Shown piece by piece: positions 54,123 to 63,621 of a DNA stretch of 64,000 bases. The notes under the pieces are model-generated. The model made no database searches. It was not told the DNA's origin and worked only from the letters and a program-made list of their open reading frames with translations. Both the position numbers and the translations under genes were made by a program. Source of the stretch: Halovivax gelatinilyticus (GTDB lineage: Archaea; Halobacteriota; Halobacteria; Halobacteriales; Natrialbaceae). The stretch's first letter is position 1. Each line of letters begins with the position of its first letter. The stretch is taken from NCBI RefSeq assembly GCF_024300625.1, contig NZ_CP101322.1, positions 1,935,992-1,999,991 of the forward strand, in the 5' to 3' direction.

Positions 54123-55658
54123 ATGGGAGATTCGACCCCGACAGAACTGTCGCCACCGAGCGCAGCGGAGATCGCGGCGATCGCCGACCGCATCGACATG
54201 CATCTCGACGACGAAGAGATTGAGGCGGTCGCAGCCGTAGCCGAGGGGATGATCGGCGCCTTCGAGCGCCTCGACCAGCTCGACGAGCCGACGCCCTCGG
54301 TGGACTATCCCGACCGCGACGCCGGGGAGCGAGTGTCGTCTGCTGACGACCCGCTCAACGCCTGGATCACCGCGTGCGAGGTTCCCGGCGCCGACGCTGG
54401 GCCGCTCGCCGGGTACGAAATCGGGTTGAAGGACAACGTCTCGGTCGCGGACGTGGAGTTGACGCTCGGCTCGTCGATGGTAGCGGGCTACGTCCCGGAG
54501 ATCGACGCGACGATCGTGACCCGACTGCTCGACGCCGGCGCGACGATTACTGGCAAGCTAAATATGGAGGCGCTCGCCCTCTCGGCGAGCGGCGAACTCT
54601 CGGATTTCGGCCCCTGTCTCAACCCCCGTTCGACGGATCACCTCGCCGGCGGCTCCTCGAGCGGATCGGCGGCCGCGGTCGTCGCGGGCGACGTCGACGT
54701 CGCCATCGGCACCGACCAGGCGGGATCGATTCGCATTCCGGCCTCCTGGTCCGGCTGTGTGGGGCTGAAGCCGACGCACACGCTCGTTCCGTACACGGGG
54801 ATCGGCGCGCTCGGTCACACGTTCGACCACGTCGGGCCGATGACGACTACCGTCGCTGACGCCGGCATCGTGCTTGAGGCGATCGCCGGAAAGGATCCGC
54901 TCGACCCGCGTCAGGGGGCAGTTCCCACGCAGGCGTACGCCGACGCCGCGACCGATCCGCGCGACCCATCGGCCCTGACCGTCGGCGTCGTCGAGCAGGG
55001 CTTCGGTCGCGACGAGAGCGATCCGGCCGTCGACGAGACGGTTCGTGACGCGCTGGGTGCCCTCGAGGCCGCGGGCGCGACCGTCGAGGAGGTCTCCGTC
55101 CCGCTCCACCGCGACGGCGAGGCGATCTTCCTCGGGTTCGCGACCCAGGAGACGACCGACCTCTTCCGCTCGGAGGGCGTCGGCGCCTTTGGAACGGGCT
55201 TTTACGACACGGCGTTCGCGGCGGCGTTCGGCCAGGGACGACGCGAGCACGGGGACACCTATCCCCCGTTCCCGAAGGTGGAGATGGTGATGGGAACCTA
55301 CCTCAAAGAGACGTACTTCGGGCGCTATCACGCCAGAGCGCAGAACCTGCGCCGGTCGCTGACGAGCGCCTACGACGAGGCCCTCGGCGAGTACGACGTT
55401 CTCGCGATGCCGACGACGCCGATGGCCGCACACGAAGTCGTCGACGATCCGTCGTTCCTCGAGGGGCTCGACCGGGCGGCGGACATGCTCGGGAACACGG
55501 CGCCGTTCGACGCGACCGGGCACCCGGCCATCAACGTCCCGTGTGGCGATGCGGCGGGACTCCCCGTCGGTCTGCAGTTCGTTGGCGAGCACTTCGACGA
55601 CGCGGCGGTTCTAAGCGCGGCCGCAACGTTCGAAGATGCCGTCGGTTGGGATCTGTAA
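54123..55658 (+). CDS. Amidase signature family enzyme
   Basis: The 511-residue enzyme hydrolyses a carboxamide (or related C-N bond) using a Ser-cisSer-Lys triad. Visible residues are K103 in GLKDNVSV, the cis-Ser in [11 protein letters not shown] (178-179), and the nucleophile S202 in [10 protein letters not shown]. The sequence continues with [15 protein letters not shown] and a C-terminal [23 protein letters not shown]. An N-terminal extension of about 90 residues precedes the core, as in aryl/acylamidases acting on small substrates. In this island it may release a free acid from an amide before CoA activation. Its promoter resembles that of the MaoC-like gene at 49323. Confidence 0.93.
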   Translation: MGDSTPTELSPPSAAEIAAIADRIDMHLDDEEIEAVAAVAEGMIGAFERLDQLDEPTPSVDYPDRDAGERVSSADDPLNAWITACEVPGADAGPLAGYEIGLKDNVSVADVELTLGSSMVAGYVPEIDATIVTRLLDAGATITGKLNMEALALSASGELSDFGPCLNPRSTDHLAGGSSSGSAAAVVAGDVDVAIGTDQAGSIRIPASWSGCVGLKPTHTLVPYTGIGALGHTFDHVGPMTTTVADAGIVLEAIAGKDPLDPRQGAVPTQAYADAATDPRDPSALTVGVVEQGFGRDESDPAVDETVRDALGALEAAGATVEEVSVPLHRDGEAIFLGFATQETTDLFRSEGVGAFGTGFYDTAFAAAFGQGRREHGDTYPPFPKVEMVMGTYLKETYFGRYHARAQNLRRSLTSAYDEALGEYDVLAMPTTPMAAHEVVDDPSFLEGLDRAADMLGNTAPFDATGHPAINVPCGDAAGLPVGLQFVGEHFDDAAVLSAAATFEDAVGWDL

Positions 55659-55681
55659 GCGGTGGCTTCGCGCGATAGGCG

Positions 55682-57364
55682 TCAGTCGGTCAGCGCCGAC
55701 CGTTCGACCTTGCCCGACCCGGTCGTCGGCAACTCGTCGCGGTACTCGACGACGCGCGGGTACTCGTACATCGCCAGTTCCGTCTTGACGTACGACTGGA
55801 GCGTCTCGGTCAGCTCGTCCGACGGGTCGTAGCCAGCCTCGAGGACGACGACGGCCTTGGGGACGTGACCGTGGTCGTCGTCGGGAACGCCGACGACCCC
55901 CGCGTTCGCAACCGCCTCGTGGGCGACGAGCGTCTCCTGGAGTTCGTCGGGGCTGATCCGGTAGCCAGAACAGATGATGACGTCGTCCTTGCGACTCTCG
56001 AACTCGACGTAGCCCGCCTCGTCGACGAACCCAAGGTCTTCGGTCAGCAACCACCCGTCGCGGACCTTCTCTGCCGTTCTGTCGGGCTGGTTCCAGTACT
56101 CTTCGAAACACAGCGGGTGTCCGTCTCCGTATTGGACGGCGATCTCCCCGACCTCCCCGGTCGGGACGGTCGGCTCGCCGGTTTCCGGATCAACGATCCG
56201 AACGTCGACGCCGGGTGTCGGCTTGCCCATCTTCGAGGCGCGTTTCGGAACGAGCGCCTCACAGTCCATGATCAGATTCATCGCTTCCGTCTGACCGTAC
56301 CCCTCGTGGACGACCGCCCCGGCGAAGCAGTCTTCGACCGTCTCGAGTTCGCGTTCGCCCATCGACTCGCCGGCGCTCATCACCACGCTGACGCTGTCGG
56401 TATCGAACCGCTCGCGCGGCGTCTCGATCGCATCGAGGCGGCGCCAGACGGTCGCCGGCCCGAGCAAGCGCGTGACGTCGTAGCGATCGACCAGCTCGAG
56501 GACGCGTTCGGGATCGAAGCGACCGGCGTCTCCGACGACCGTCTTTCCGTAGTAGAGCGCCGGGAGACAGAACGCCCAGAGCGGACCGACCCACGACCAC
56601 TCGACCGGCGTGTAGAACCGTTCGACCGGCTGGGGATCGAGGTTGAAGAATCCGGTCACGGCCGTCGGGAGGTGTCCGAGCAAGAACGAGTGGGTGTGTC
56701 GGACGCCCTTCGGATCGCCGGTCGTTCCGCTCGTGTAGATGATCATCGCGTCGTCGTCTGGGGCCGTTTCGACCGGCGTCAGCCCGTCGTCGGTCGCCTC
56801 CGCCGCCAGCGCCGCGTCGAACGGCGTCGTTTCGGCGGCCACGCCGTCAGCGTCCGCCGGTGGGTCGACGACCAGGACGTGTGACAGTGTCCTCACGGCG
56901 TCGCTGTGGGTCGCCCGGGCGAACGCGTCTAGACGCGAGCCGTCGACGATCGCTGCGGTAACGTCGCAGTCGCCGAGGCGATACGCGAGCGCGTCGGGAC
57001 CGAACCGCATCGACAGCGGCACCGACACCGCCCCGAGCGTCCACGCGGCGAGGTGACCGACGAGCGTCTCGACGCGCTGTGGCGCGTTTACGGCGACGCG
57101 ATCGCCGCGATCGACGCCCCGGCTGGCCAGCGCGCTCGCGCAGGCGCCGACGCGATCGTACAGTTCGCGGTAGGTCAGGCGAATTTCGTCGCCGCCGTCG
57201 ACGGCGATAACCGCCGGTTCGTCGGGCGTCTTTGTCGCCCAGTGGCCGACGGTTTCCCGTGTGACGTTGAACCGGTCAGGTATCACCCACTCGAACCACT
57301 CTCGAAGCGCCTCGTAGTCGTCCCACTCGCGCTCGTCGAAGCGATAGTGCGCTCTCGAAGCCAT
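55682..57364 (-). CDS. AMP-forming acyl-CoA ligase/synthetase
   Basis: The 560-residue adenylating enzyme activates a carboxylic acid to its CoA ester. Motifs are the P-loop IIYTSGTTGDPKGVRHTH, HEGYGQTEAMNLI, the hinge GWLLTEDLGFVDEAGYVEFESRKDDVIICSGYRI, and the catalytic lysine in TTGSGKVERSAL near the C-terminus. The N-terminal FNVTRETVGHWATKTPDEPAVI is typical of acetyl- or medium-chain acyl-CoA synthetases. The start is set at 57364, since a longer frame to 57454 adds residues without family match. It diverges from the MmgE/PrpD gene at 57548. Confidence 0.92.
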   Translation of the reverse strand: MASRAHYRFDEREWDDYEALREWFEWVIPDRFNVTRETVGHWATKTPDEPAVIAVDGGDEIRLTYRELYDRVGACASALASRGVDRGDRVAVNAPQRVETLVGHLAAWTLGAVSVPLSMRFGPDALAYRLGDCDVTAAIVDGSRLDAFARATHSDAVRTLSHVLVVDPPADADGVAAETTPFDAALAAEATDDGLTPVETAPDDDAMIIYTSGTTGDPKGVRHTHSFLLGHLPTAVTGFFNLDPQPVERFYTPVEWSWVGPLWAFCLPALYYGKTVVGDAGRFDPERVLELVDRYDVTRLLGPATVWRRLDAIETPRERFDTDSVSVVMSAGESMGERELETVEDCFAGAVVHEGYGQTEAMNLIMDCEALVPKRASKMGKPTPGVDVRIVDPETGEPTVPTGEVGEIAVQYGDGHPLCFEEYWNQPDRTAEKVRDGWLLTEDLGFVDEAGYVEFESRKDDVIICSGYRISPDELQETLVAHEAVANAGVVGVPDDDHGHVPKAVVVLEAGYDPSDELTETLQSYVKTELAMYEYPRVVEYRDELPTTGSGKVERSALTD

Positions 57365-57547
57365 CGGTGTTCTCGTAGGTGTGGCCGCCGGGCTGGCATA
57401 GCCGTTGTGGTCGCGGCGTCCCGTCGTCGAGACCGGTCCCGGATTTCTCCACACCGGGGCGAAGACTTAGTAGTCGTGACGAAGACCACACACCGTGTCA
57501 ATGCTACGCCACACGCGTCCGGTCAGACGCCGGTACGGAGGTCGCAC

Positions 57548-58933
57548 ATGAACACGCTCGAAGCCGCGCTGGAGACGTTTCTCCACGAGTTCGAATCCGA
57601 CTCGCTCACCGACGCCGATCGGGACGCGGCCCGGGCGTTGCTGGCCGATCAGCTCGGCCTGCAGGTCGGGCTCTCGACGTTGCCCTGGTCGGAGGCGGCG
57701 GCCGACGCCGCGTTGCGGACGGCACCGGACGGGAATGCGACGATCGCCGGGAGCGGGGTCCGCGTCGATCCGCAGACGGCGGCGTACTGCAACGCGACGT
57801 TCGCCCACGGATTCGAGTACGACGACGCCCACAGCGCGAGTGACGGCCACCCGGGGAGCGTCGTGGCGTCGACGGCGCTCGCACTCGCCGAGGCGGAGGA
57901 CCGAACCATCGAGGAGGCGGTGATCGCGCTCGTCGCGGGCTACGAGGTTTACACGCGTCTCGGGGCTGTTCTCTCCCCACACGCGCTGGAGCACGGCTGG
58001 CACCCGCACGCGCTCCTGGCGCCGTTCGGCGCGGCCGCGACTGCGCTCGCCCTCGGTGACGACGATCGGGAGACGATCTCGAACGCGTTGGCGATCGCGG
58101 CCAGCCACGGGAGCGCGAGCACCGAGTACTCCTCGACGGGCGGATCGGTCAAGCGCGTACACGCCGGAATCGGCGCCCGCGACGGAATCCAGTCGGTTGC
58201 GCTCGCCCGCGCCGGCGTCACCGGACCGGAGCGCTACCTCGGGGGGAACAAGGGTCTGCTCTCCGTCTACGCCGACGTCGATCCGCCCGGCGGCGAGGCG
58301 TTCTCGCGGAATCGACTCGAGATCCACGACACCTGGTTCAAACTCCACAGCTGCTGTGGGTGTACGCACGCCTATCTCGACTGTCTCGCCGCGATCGATC
58401 CCGACCCCGACGATGTCGAGCGCGTGACCGCCCGGCTCCAGCCGAGCAGCGACCGCATCGTCGGGACGCAAAACGAGAACCTCTACGCCCCGCGCTCGAT
58501 CGAGGAAGCCCAGTTCAACCTGCCGTTCGCGCTCGCGCTCGCGCTCTCCGGTATCGGAACCGACGTGCGAGCGTACCGATCGTTCGTCACGGGCGAGCGC
58601 GACTACGACGACCCCGCGCTTCGGGCGACGATGGAGCGAATCGACCTCGAAGTCGACCCGGATATGGCGCGCTACGCGCCCGCGTTCGTCGGCGACCTGA
58701 CGGTTCACTACGCCGACGGAACGACGGCCGACGCGTTCGTCGAACACACCCGCGGGACGCCCGACAACCCGGCCACGGAGTCGGATCGTCGCGAAAAATT
58801 CGACGCGCTCGCCGAACCGATCATCGGCGCCGAGCGGACCGCTCGCCTCTGGGACCACGCGATCGACGCACCGTGTGAGACGCCGGTGCGCTCGTTCAGG
58901 CCGCTGCTCGAGCCGCCCGCGTCCGACCGGTGA
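57548..58933 (+). CDS. MmgE/PrpD family protein (second paralog)
   Basis: The 461-residue protein has the family blocks NATFAHGFEYDDAHSASDGHPGSVVASTALALAE (residues 79-113), GYEVYTRLG and WHPHALLAPFGAAATAL. A cysteine-rich lid, FKLHSCCGCTHAYLDCL, stands where the first paralog has YPVCRFLHPVIDG. The two therefore probably handle different substrates. The ATG at 57548 is chosen because the family start (a helical LEAALETFLHEF) follows; the long upstream frame is a shadow of the ligase gene. It is co-directional with the acyl-CoA ligase at 59037. Confidence 0.9.
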   Translation: MNTLEAALETFLHEFESDSLTDADRDAARALLADQLGLQVGLSTLPWSEAAADAALRTAPDGNATIAGSGVRVDPQTAAYCNATFAHGFEYDDAHSASDGHPGSVVASTALALAEAEDRTIEEAVIALVAGYEVYTRLGAVLSPHALEHGWHPHALLAPFGAAATALALGDDDRETISNALAIAASHGSASTEYSSTGGSVKRVHAGIGARDGIQSVALARAGVTGPERYLGGNKGLLSVYADVDPPGGEAFSRNRLEIHDTWFKLHSCCGCTHAYLDCLAAIDPDPDDVERVTARLQPSSDRIVGTQNENLYAPRSIEEAQFNLPFALALALSGIGTDVRAYRSFVTGERDYDDPALRATMERIDLEVDPDMARYAPAFVGDLTVHYADGTTADAFVEHTRGTPDNPATESDRREKFDALAEPIIGAERTARLWDHAIDAPCETPVRSFRPLLEPPASDR

Positions 58934-58999
58934 GCGGTCCACGCGGTCGACCGAACCCGCGATCGATCCGCCGCCGTCGCCCGCAGAGTCGACCGGTGG

Positions 59000-59011
59000 C
59001 ACAATATTTAT
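59000..59011 (+). promoter_or_regulatory. Promoter element CACAATATTTAT of the second acyl-CoA ligase gene
   Basis: This element is identical in sequence and in distance to the ATG (26 bases) to the one ahead of the acyl-CoA dehydrogenase at 49971. Confidence 0.55.
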
Positions 59012-59036
59012 CACGATCATCGCCCGTCTGTGAGAC

Positions 59037-60563
59037 ATGATTCCGCCCCAGCGACGATTTCTCGAGAGTCACGCGACGTGGCGTCCCGACGAGACGGCGA
59101 TCCGCTTTGCCGACACCGGCGAGTCGATGAGTTACGGCGAGTTCGACGAACGGGCGAACCGGGTGGCGAACGCGCTACACGACCGCGGCATCCGCGACGG
59201 CGACCGCGTCGGCCTCGCGCTCTTTAACACCGAGGAGTTCCCGGTGACGATGTACGCCTGTCACAAGCTCGGTGCGGTCCCGGTCGCGGTGAACACGCAA
59301 CTCTCGGCCGGCGACGTCCGCTACATCGTCGATCACATGAATCCGCAAGCGCTCGTCTACGACCACGAAATCGCCGAGCTGGTCGAGGGGTCGCTCGCCG
59401 ACGCGACCAGGGACGCCGATCGGATCGGCGTCGGTCACGACCCGGTCGACGGTGAGACGTACGAGGCGCTCGAAGCGAGCGGCACCGTCGAAACCCCGCC
59501 ACCGATTCAGCGGACGAACGACGACCTCTCGTACATGTTCTATACGAGCGGAACGACGGGCCGTCCGAAGGGCGTGATGCACTCGGTCAAGAGCGGCCGC
59601 GAGCGCGCTCGCACCTCGATCACGGCGTGTTCACTCGACGCCGAGAGTTCGTTTCTGGCGTTGTTACCCTGGTACCACGGTGCGGGGATCGACATCACGA
59701 TCCGCGCGTCCGTGATGGCTGGCGCGGAGATCGTCGTCGCCAAACACCCAGATCCGGGCGAGTGTCTCGACGCGATCGAGGATCACGGTATTACCCACGT
59801 GATGAGCGTTCCAACGCTGACCGAGCGCTTCGCCGATCACGAGAGCGCCACAGAGCGCGACCTCTCGTCGATCGTGGGTTGGTATCACACCGGCGAGGTG
59901 CTGGCCGACGGCCAGGTCGAACGCTTCCAGGAATCGCTGACCCCGAACATTGGAAACCTCTACGGCTCGTCGGAGAGCGGTGTCGACACCGTCTTGCGCC
60001 CGACCGACCTTCCAGCGCAGGCCGGAACCGTCGGACGCCCCTGTCCCGGCGTTGAGATCCGCATCGTCGAGCCCGAATCGGCCGGCCACGCCGATCCGGA
60101 GGCGATCGTTCCGCAGGGCGACCCGGGCGAGGTGATCATGCGGACCGACCAGCTCTTTCCCGGCTATTACGAGAACGCCGCGGCGACGCGTGAGGCGATC
60201 TCTGATGGCTGGTTCTACACGAACGACCTCGGCGTGATGACCGACGACGGCTACCTCGAGATAACCGGACGGACCGACGAGATGATCATAAGCGGCGGCG
60301 AACTCATCTCGCCCGTCGAAGTCGAACAGGTCCTAGAGCGTCACGAAGCCGTCGACGCCGCGATCGCTGTCGGCGAGGACGATGACGAGTGGGGCCAGCG
60401 AGTGACGGCGATCGTCGCCGGCGACGCGACCGCCGACGAACTCGACGCCCACTGCAAGGCGTCGGACGAACTCGCCGATTTCAAGCGCCCGAAAGCCTAC
60501 GAGTTCGTCGATGCGATCGATCGGACCGGTGCCGGCAAGAAGCGTCGGTCGACCTACCAGTAG
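59037..60563 (+). CDS. AMP-forming acyl-CoA ligase/synthetase (second)
   Basis: The 508-residue enzyme has P-loop YMFYTSGTTGRPKGVMHSVKSG, the core LYGSSESGVDTVLRP, and the hinge GWFYTNDLGVMTDDGYLEITGRTDEMIISGGELI. The C-terminal lysine is in TGAGKKRRSTYQ, and the protein ends there without the usual further residues. The N-terminal ATWRPDETAIRFADTGESMSYGEFDERANRVANAL is that of fatty- or aryl-CoA ligases. It shares its promoter with the dehydrogenase at 49971 and is convergent with the dehydrogenase at 60577 (13 bases between stops). Confidence 0.92.
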   Translation: MIPPQRRFLESHATWRPDETAIRFADTGESMSYGEFDERANRVANALHDRGIRDGDRVGLALFNTEEFPVTMYACHKLGAVPVAVNTQLSAGDVRYIVDHMNPQALVYDHEIAELVEGSLADATRDADRIGVGHDPVDGETYEALEASGTVETPPPIQRTNDDLSYMFYTSGTTGRPKGVMHSVKSGRERARTSITACSLDAESSFLALLPWYHGAGIDITIRASVMAGAEIVVAKHPDPGECLDAIEDHGITHVMSVPTLTERFADHESATERDLSSIVGWYHTGEVLADGQVERFQESLTPNIGNLYGSSESGVDTVLRPTDLPAQAGTVGRPCPGVEIRIVEPESAGHADPEAIVPQGDPGEVIMRTDQLFPGYYENAAATREAISDGWFYTNDLGVMTDDGYLEITGRTDEMIISGGELISPVEVEQVLERHEAVDAAIAVGEDDDEWGQRVTAIVAGDATADELDAHCKASDELADFKRPKAYEFVDAIDRTGAGKKRRSTYQ

Positions 60564-60576
60564 TCGGAAGTCACGC

Positions 60577-61749
60577 TCAGTACGATCGGGGGAGGCCGAG
60601 TTCGTGTTCTGCCAGGTAGTTTCTGACCATCTCGTTTGCGACCGGCGAGGTCTGCCAGAGACGAGCGTTTTGCCAGAGGTCGAAGACCTCGTATTCGCGG
60701 GTGAAGCCGTTACCTCCGTGGGTCTGGATCGCCGCGTCGGCCGCCGCCGTCGCCGCCTCGCTCGCCCGGAGCTTCGCGACGTTAGCCGCCGTCGCGGCGG
60801 ATTCGCCCCGGTCGTAGCGCCAGGCCGCCTCGTACGTCGCGAGGCGAGCGGTGTGGAGCGCGGCGTAGGCGTCGGCGAGCGGATGCTGGATGGCCTGGTG
60901 GGCGCCGATCGGCTCGTCGAAGACCGTCCGATCGTTCGCGTATTCGACCGCGAGGTCGATCGCCCGCAGGCCGACGCCGAGCGAACCCGCCGCCGTCGCG
61001 ATCCGTTCGACGTTGATCGCAGACCAGAGGACGTCGAGGCCGGCGTCGACCTCGCCGAGGACGCACTCGGCCGGAACGGAGAGCCCGTCGATGGAGAGGT
61101 GATGCTGGCGCTCGGCCCACGGCACCTGCGTGTCGAGGGCGGTTCCGTCGATCGCCGGACAGTCCGACGGATTCTCGACGAGGAACGTCGTGATTCCGTG
61201 TGTGGGATCGGCCGGCTCGTACGGGCTCGTCCGGGCGGCGAGCACCAACACGTCCGCCGTCTCGAACCCACTTATGAACGTTTTCGTCCCGTCTATCAAA
61301 AACGAGTTCCCGTCACGGTCGGCGGTCGTCTCCAGCCGGAGCGTGTTCGTCCCGGCGTTCGGTTCCGTCAATCCGAGCGAAAAGATCGCACTGCCGTCTG
61401 CGATCGACGGCAGGTAGCGATTGCGCTGGTCGTCGCTTCCGTGTGCGGCGAGCGTGACTCCGCCGAACACCGGCGTGAGCGTAAAGAGGACGCCCGCCTG
61501 TCCGCCCGCCCCCGCCCGATCGAGTTCCTCGACGATCAACGCGAGTTCGAGAACGCCCATTCCCTCGCCGCCGTAGGCTTCGGGAACGGCCGCACCCACG
61601 AGTCCCTGTTCGGCCAGCCGATCCCAGTAGGCTCGCGGAAACCGGCCCGTTTCGACGTGTTCGACCCAGTACGCTCGATCGAACTCGGTCGAGACGTCCC
61701 TGACCATCTCGCGGACGAGCGACTGGGTTTGCGACTCCGAGAAGTCCAT
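60577..61749 (-). CDS. Acyl-CoA dehydrogenase (second)
   Basis: The 390-residue enzyme has the FAD/substrate blocks SLGLTEPNAGTNTLRLET (124-141) and IDGTKTFISG, and the C-terminal REC-like helical domain with DRTVFDEPIGAHQAIQHPLADAY and QTHGGNGFTREYEV. Like the dehydrogenase at 49971 it lacks the canonical catalytic-Glu site: the position reads SPVANE (368-373), so the likely base is E248 in NVERIATA. Both proteins end in LGLPRSY, marking them as close paralogs. A TATA-like CTCTAAGGGG is placed upstream of the start. Confidence 0.92.
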   Translation of the reverse strand: MDFSESQTQSLVREMVRDVSTEFDRAYWVEHVETGRFPRAYWDRLAEQGLVGAAVPEAYGGEGMGVLELALIVEELDRAGAGGQAGVLFTLTPVFGGVTLAAHGSDDQRNRYLPSIADGSAIFSLGLTEPNAGTNTLRLETTADRDGNSFLIDGTKTFISGFETADVLVLAARTSPYEPADPTHGITTFLVENPSDCPAIDGTALDTQVPWAERQHHLSIDGLSVPAECVLGEVDAGLDVLWSAINVERIATAAGSLGVGLRAIDLAVEYANDRTVFDEPIGAHQAIQHPLADAYAALHTARLATYEAAWRYDRGESAATAANVAKLRASEAATAAADAAIQTHGGNGFTREYEVFDLWQNARLWQTSPVANEMVRNYLAEHELGLPRSY

Positions 61750-61791
61750 ACGGCCGATGCGTGCTAAATCCCCTTAGAGGTTTGCGCCGGC

Positions 61792-63621
61792 TCAGTCGGA
61801 AACCCGCTCGGCCTCGAGCGACACCTGTTCGTACGGTAACTCGGTCGCCTGTTCCGGGTGGACAGCCGCCAGCAGATACGGCGTCCGGTCTGCGAAGTAC
61901 TCGACGAGGCTGGCGGTTCGATCGGCGTCGAACGCGCCGAGCGAGTCGAGCGTGACGACCGGCGAGATCTCCGCGACGTCGTAGGCGAGGTAGCCGGCCA
62001 GTCCGAGGACGAGCCCGATCATCTCGCGCTCGCTCTCGGCTAAGTGTTCGAGTCGATCCTCGCGGACGGCGCCGTCGACGGTCCGGGCGATCACGACGTC
62101 GAAGTCGCCGTCGAGCCAGACCCGCTCGACCCGCTCGAACGAGAGCGCCCCGAGGAGGTCGTCCATCGCGTCGTTGAACGCCTCGCGCAGCTCGCGCTCG
62201 CGGCTCTCGATCCGCTCGGTCAGCGTCGCGATCTCCGAAGAGAGCGTTTCGATCGCCTCACGCGCCTCTTCGAGGCGATCCTGGTCGCCCTCCAGGTCGG
62301 TAATTCGGTCCTCGAGCCGGTCGATCTCGTGGCGAGCGGTTTCGCGCTCGATCCGGGCCCGTTCGAGCTCGCCGTCCGCCTCGGCGTCCGTCTCCGCCTC
62401 CCGGTCGGCGATCTCGGCGTCGAGTTCGTCGACCCGATTTCGAACGGTTTCGAGCCGTTCGCGTTGACTCTCGAGCGACGACCGGCGCTCGTCGCGCGTG
62501 CGCTCGGCGTCGGCGAGTTCCTCCCGGCAGCGCTCGACGCGACGCCGGGCGCGTTCTGCGTCATCGATGGCGTCGGTGACCGCGTCGAGCTCGGGCGTGA
62601 ACTCGCGACGGCGCTCCTTTTCGGCTTCGACGAGATCGGCCACCTCGTCGGTCGTCTCCTCGATCGTTTCGACCGGAACGTCCGAGCCGCACGTCCAGCA
62701 AGTGAGTGCGTCGCCCGAGAGGGAGGCCTCGTACCCGAGCGAGCCGCGGGCGCCGGATTCGAGCATCTCCCGATTCGTCGAGAGTACCGACTGGAGGACC
62801 TCGAGGCGCTCGTCGATCGTCTCGAGTTCGGCTTCGAGGCGCTCGCGCTCGCGCGTCAGTTCGTCGAGGTCTTCGGTTTCGACCGCGGCCTCGGCCTCGG
62901 TGAGCTCCTCGGCCCGCTCGTCGACGCGCTCGTCGAGACGGTCGACGGACCCTTCGAGTTCTCGAACGCGCTCGCGGAGTCGATCACGCTCTGCGATTCG
63001 GTCGGCGCGCTCTTCTCGGAGCGATTCGAGTTCGTCGTCGGTCGATCGCTGTGTCGCGGCGAGGCGTTCGATCTCCTCGTCGAGTTCGTCGCGTCGCTCG
63101 ATGGCGCGCTCGCGCTCGTCCCGAACCCGTTCGATCTCGTCCGTCGTTCCCTCGAGTTCGCCGATCGTCCGTTCGAGTTCGCGCTTTCGGTCGAGCTTCT
63201 CGTGGCGCTCGCGTTCGAGCGTCTCGACGTCGAGTGGCTCGGTCAACAGGTTCTCGACGTCGTCCCCGCGGTCTATCGCTCGACGGAGCGCGTTCGTCGC
63301 GGTGAGCCCGGCGAAGCGTTCGAGAAGCAGCGTTTCGCGGTCGTCGGTGACGTGGCCCGCTCCCTCGATTGACAGGCCGTGCCGGGTCCGCTCGGCGACT
63401 CGTTCGACGCGATCACCGTCGATCTCGAGTTCGACGCGGGCCCGGTCGGCGTTCGTCCGAACGGTGACGTCGTCGGCCCCGACGCCGAAGAGGACGGCGC
63501 GAAGCAGTGAGCTCTTGTTCGTCGCGTTCGGCCCGGCGACGAGCGTGACGCCGGTGCCCGTCCGGAACGTGAGCCGATCGATGCCGCCGACGTCCTCGAC
63601 GGTCAGTTCGAGGTCACTCAC
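61792..63621 (-). CDS. Archaea-specific SMC-related ATPase
   Basis: The 609-residue product has the SMC/Rad50 layout: an N-terminal ATPase half, about 200 residues of coiled coil, a mid-protein zinc-hook-like CWTC (C308 and C311), returning coiled coil, and a C-terminal ATPase half. The P-loop is the variant GPNATNKS (residues 30-37), the signature region is LAESEREMIGLVLG, and the Walker B is VVTLDSLGAFD, with Ser where the catalytic Glu normally is. These variants fit the haloarchaeal 'archaea-specific SMC-related protein' family, so slow or altered ATP use is likely. It starts at a GTG overlapping the rdfA stop (GTGA), which implies joint function. Confidence 0.9.
   Translation of the reverse strand: MSDLELTVEDVGGIDRLTFRTGTGVTLVAGPNATNKSSLLRAVLFGVGADDVTVRTNADRARVELEIDGDRVERVAERTRHGLSIEGAGHVTDDRETLLLERFAGLTATNALRRAIDRGDDVENLLTEPLDVETLERERHEKLDRKRELERTIGELEGTTDEIERVRDERERAIERRDELDEEIERLAATQRSTDDELESLREERADRIAERDRLRERVRELEGSVDRLDERVDERAEELTEAEAAVETEDLDELTRERERLEAELETIDERLEVLQSVLSTNREMLESGARGSLGYEASLSGDALTCWTCGSDVPVETIEETTDEVADLVEAEKERRREFTPELDAVTDAIDDAERARRRVERCREELADAERTRDERRSSLESQRERLETVRNRVDELDAEIADREAETDAEADGELERARIERETARHEIDRLEDRITDLEGDQDRLEEAREAIETLSSEIATLTERIESRERELREAFNDAMDDLLGALSFERVERVWLDGDFDVVIARTVDGAVREDRLEHLAESEREMIGLVLGLAGYLAYDVAEISPVVTLDSLGAFDADRTASLVEYFADRTPYLLAAVHPEQATELPYEQVSLEAERVSD

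Noticed and set aside
58934-59036. Hairpin terminator after the second MmgE/PrpD gene
   Set aside because: No stable stem with a T-run is visible; the AT-rich stretch is better explained as the promoter of the acyl-CoA ligase gene.
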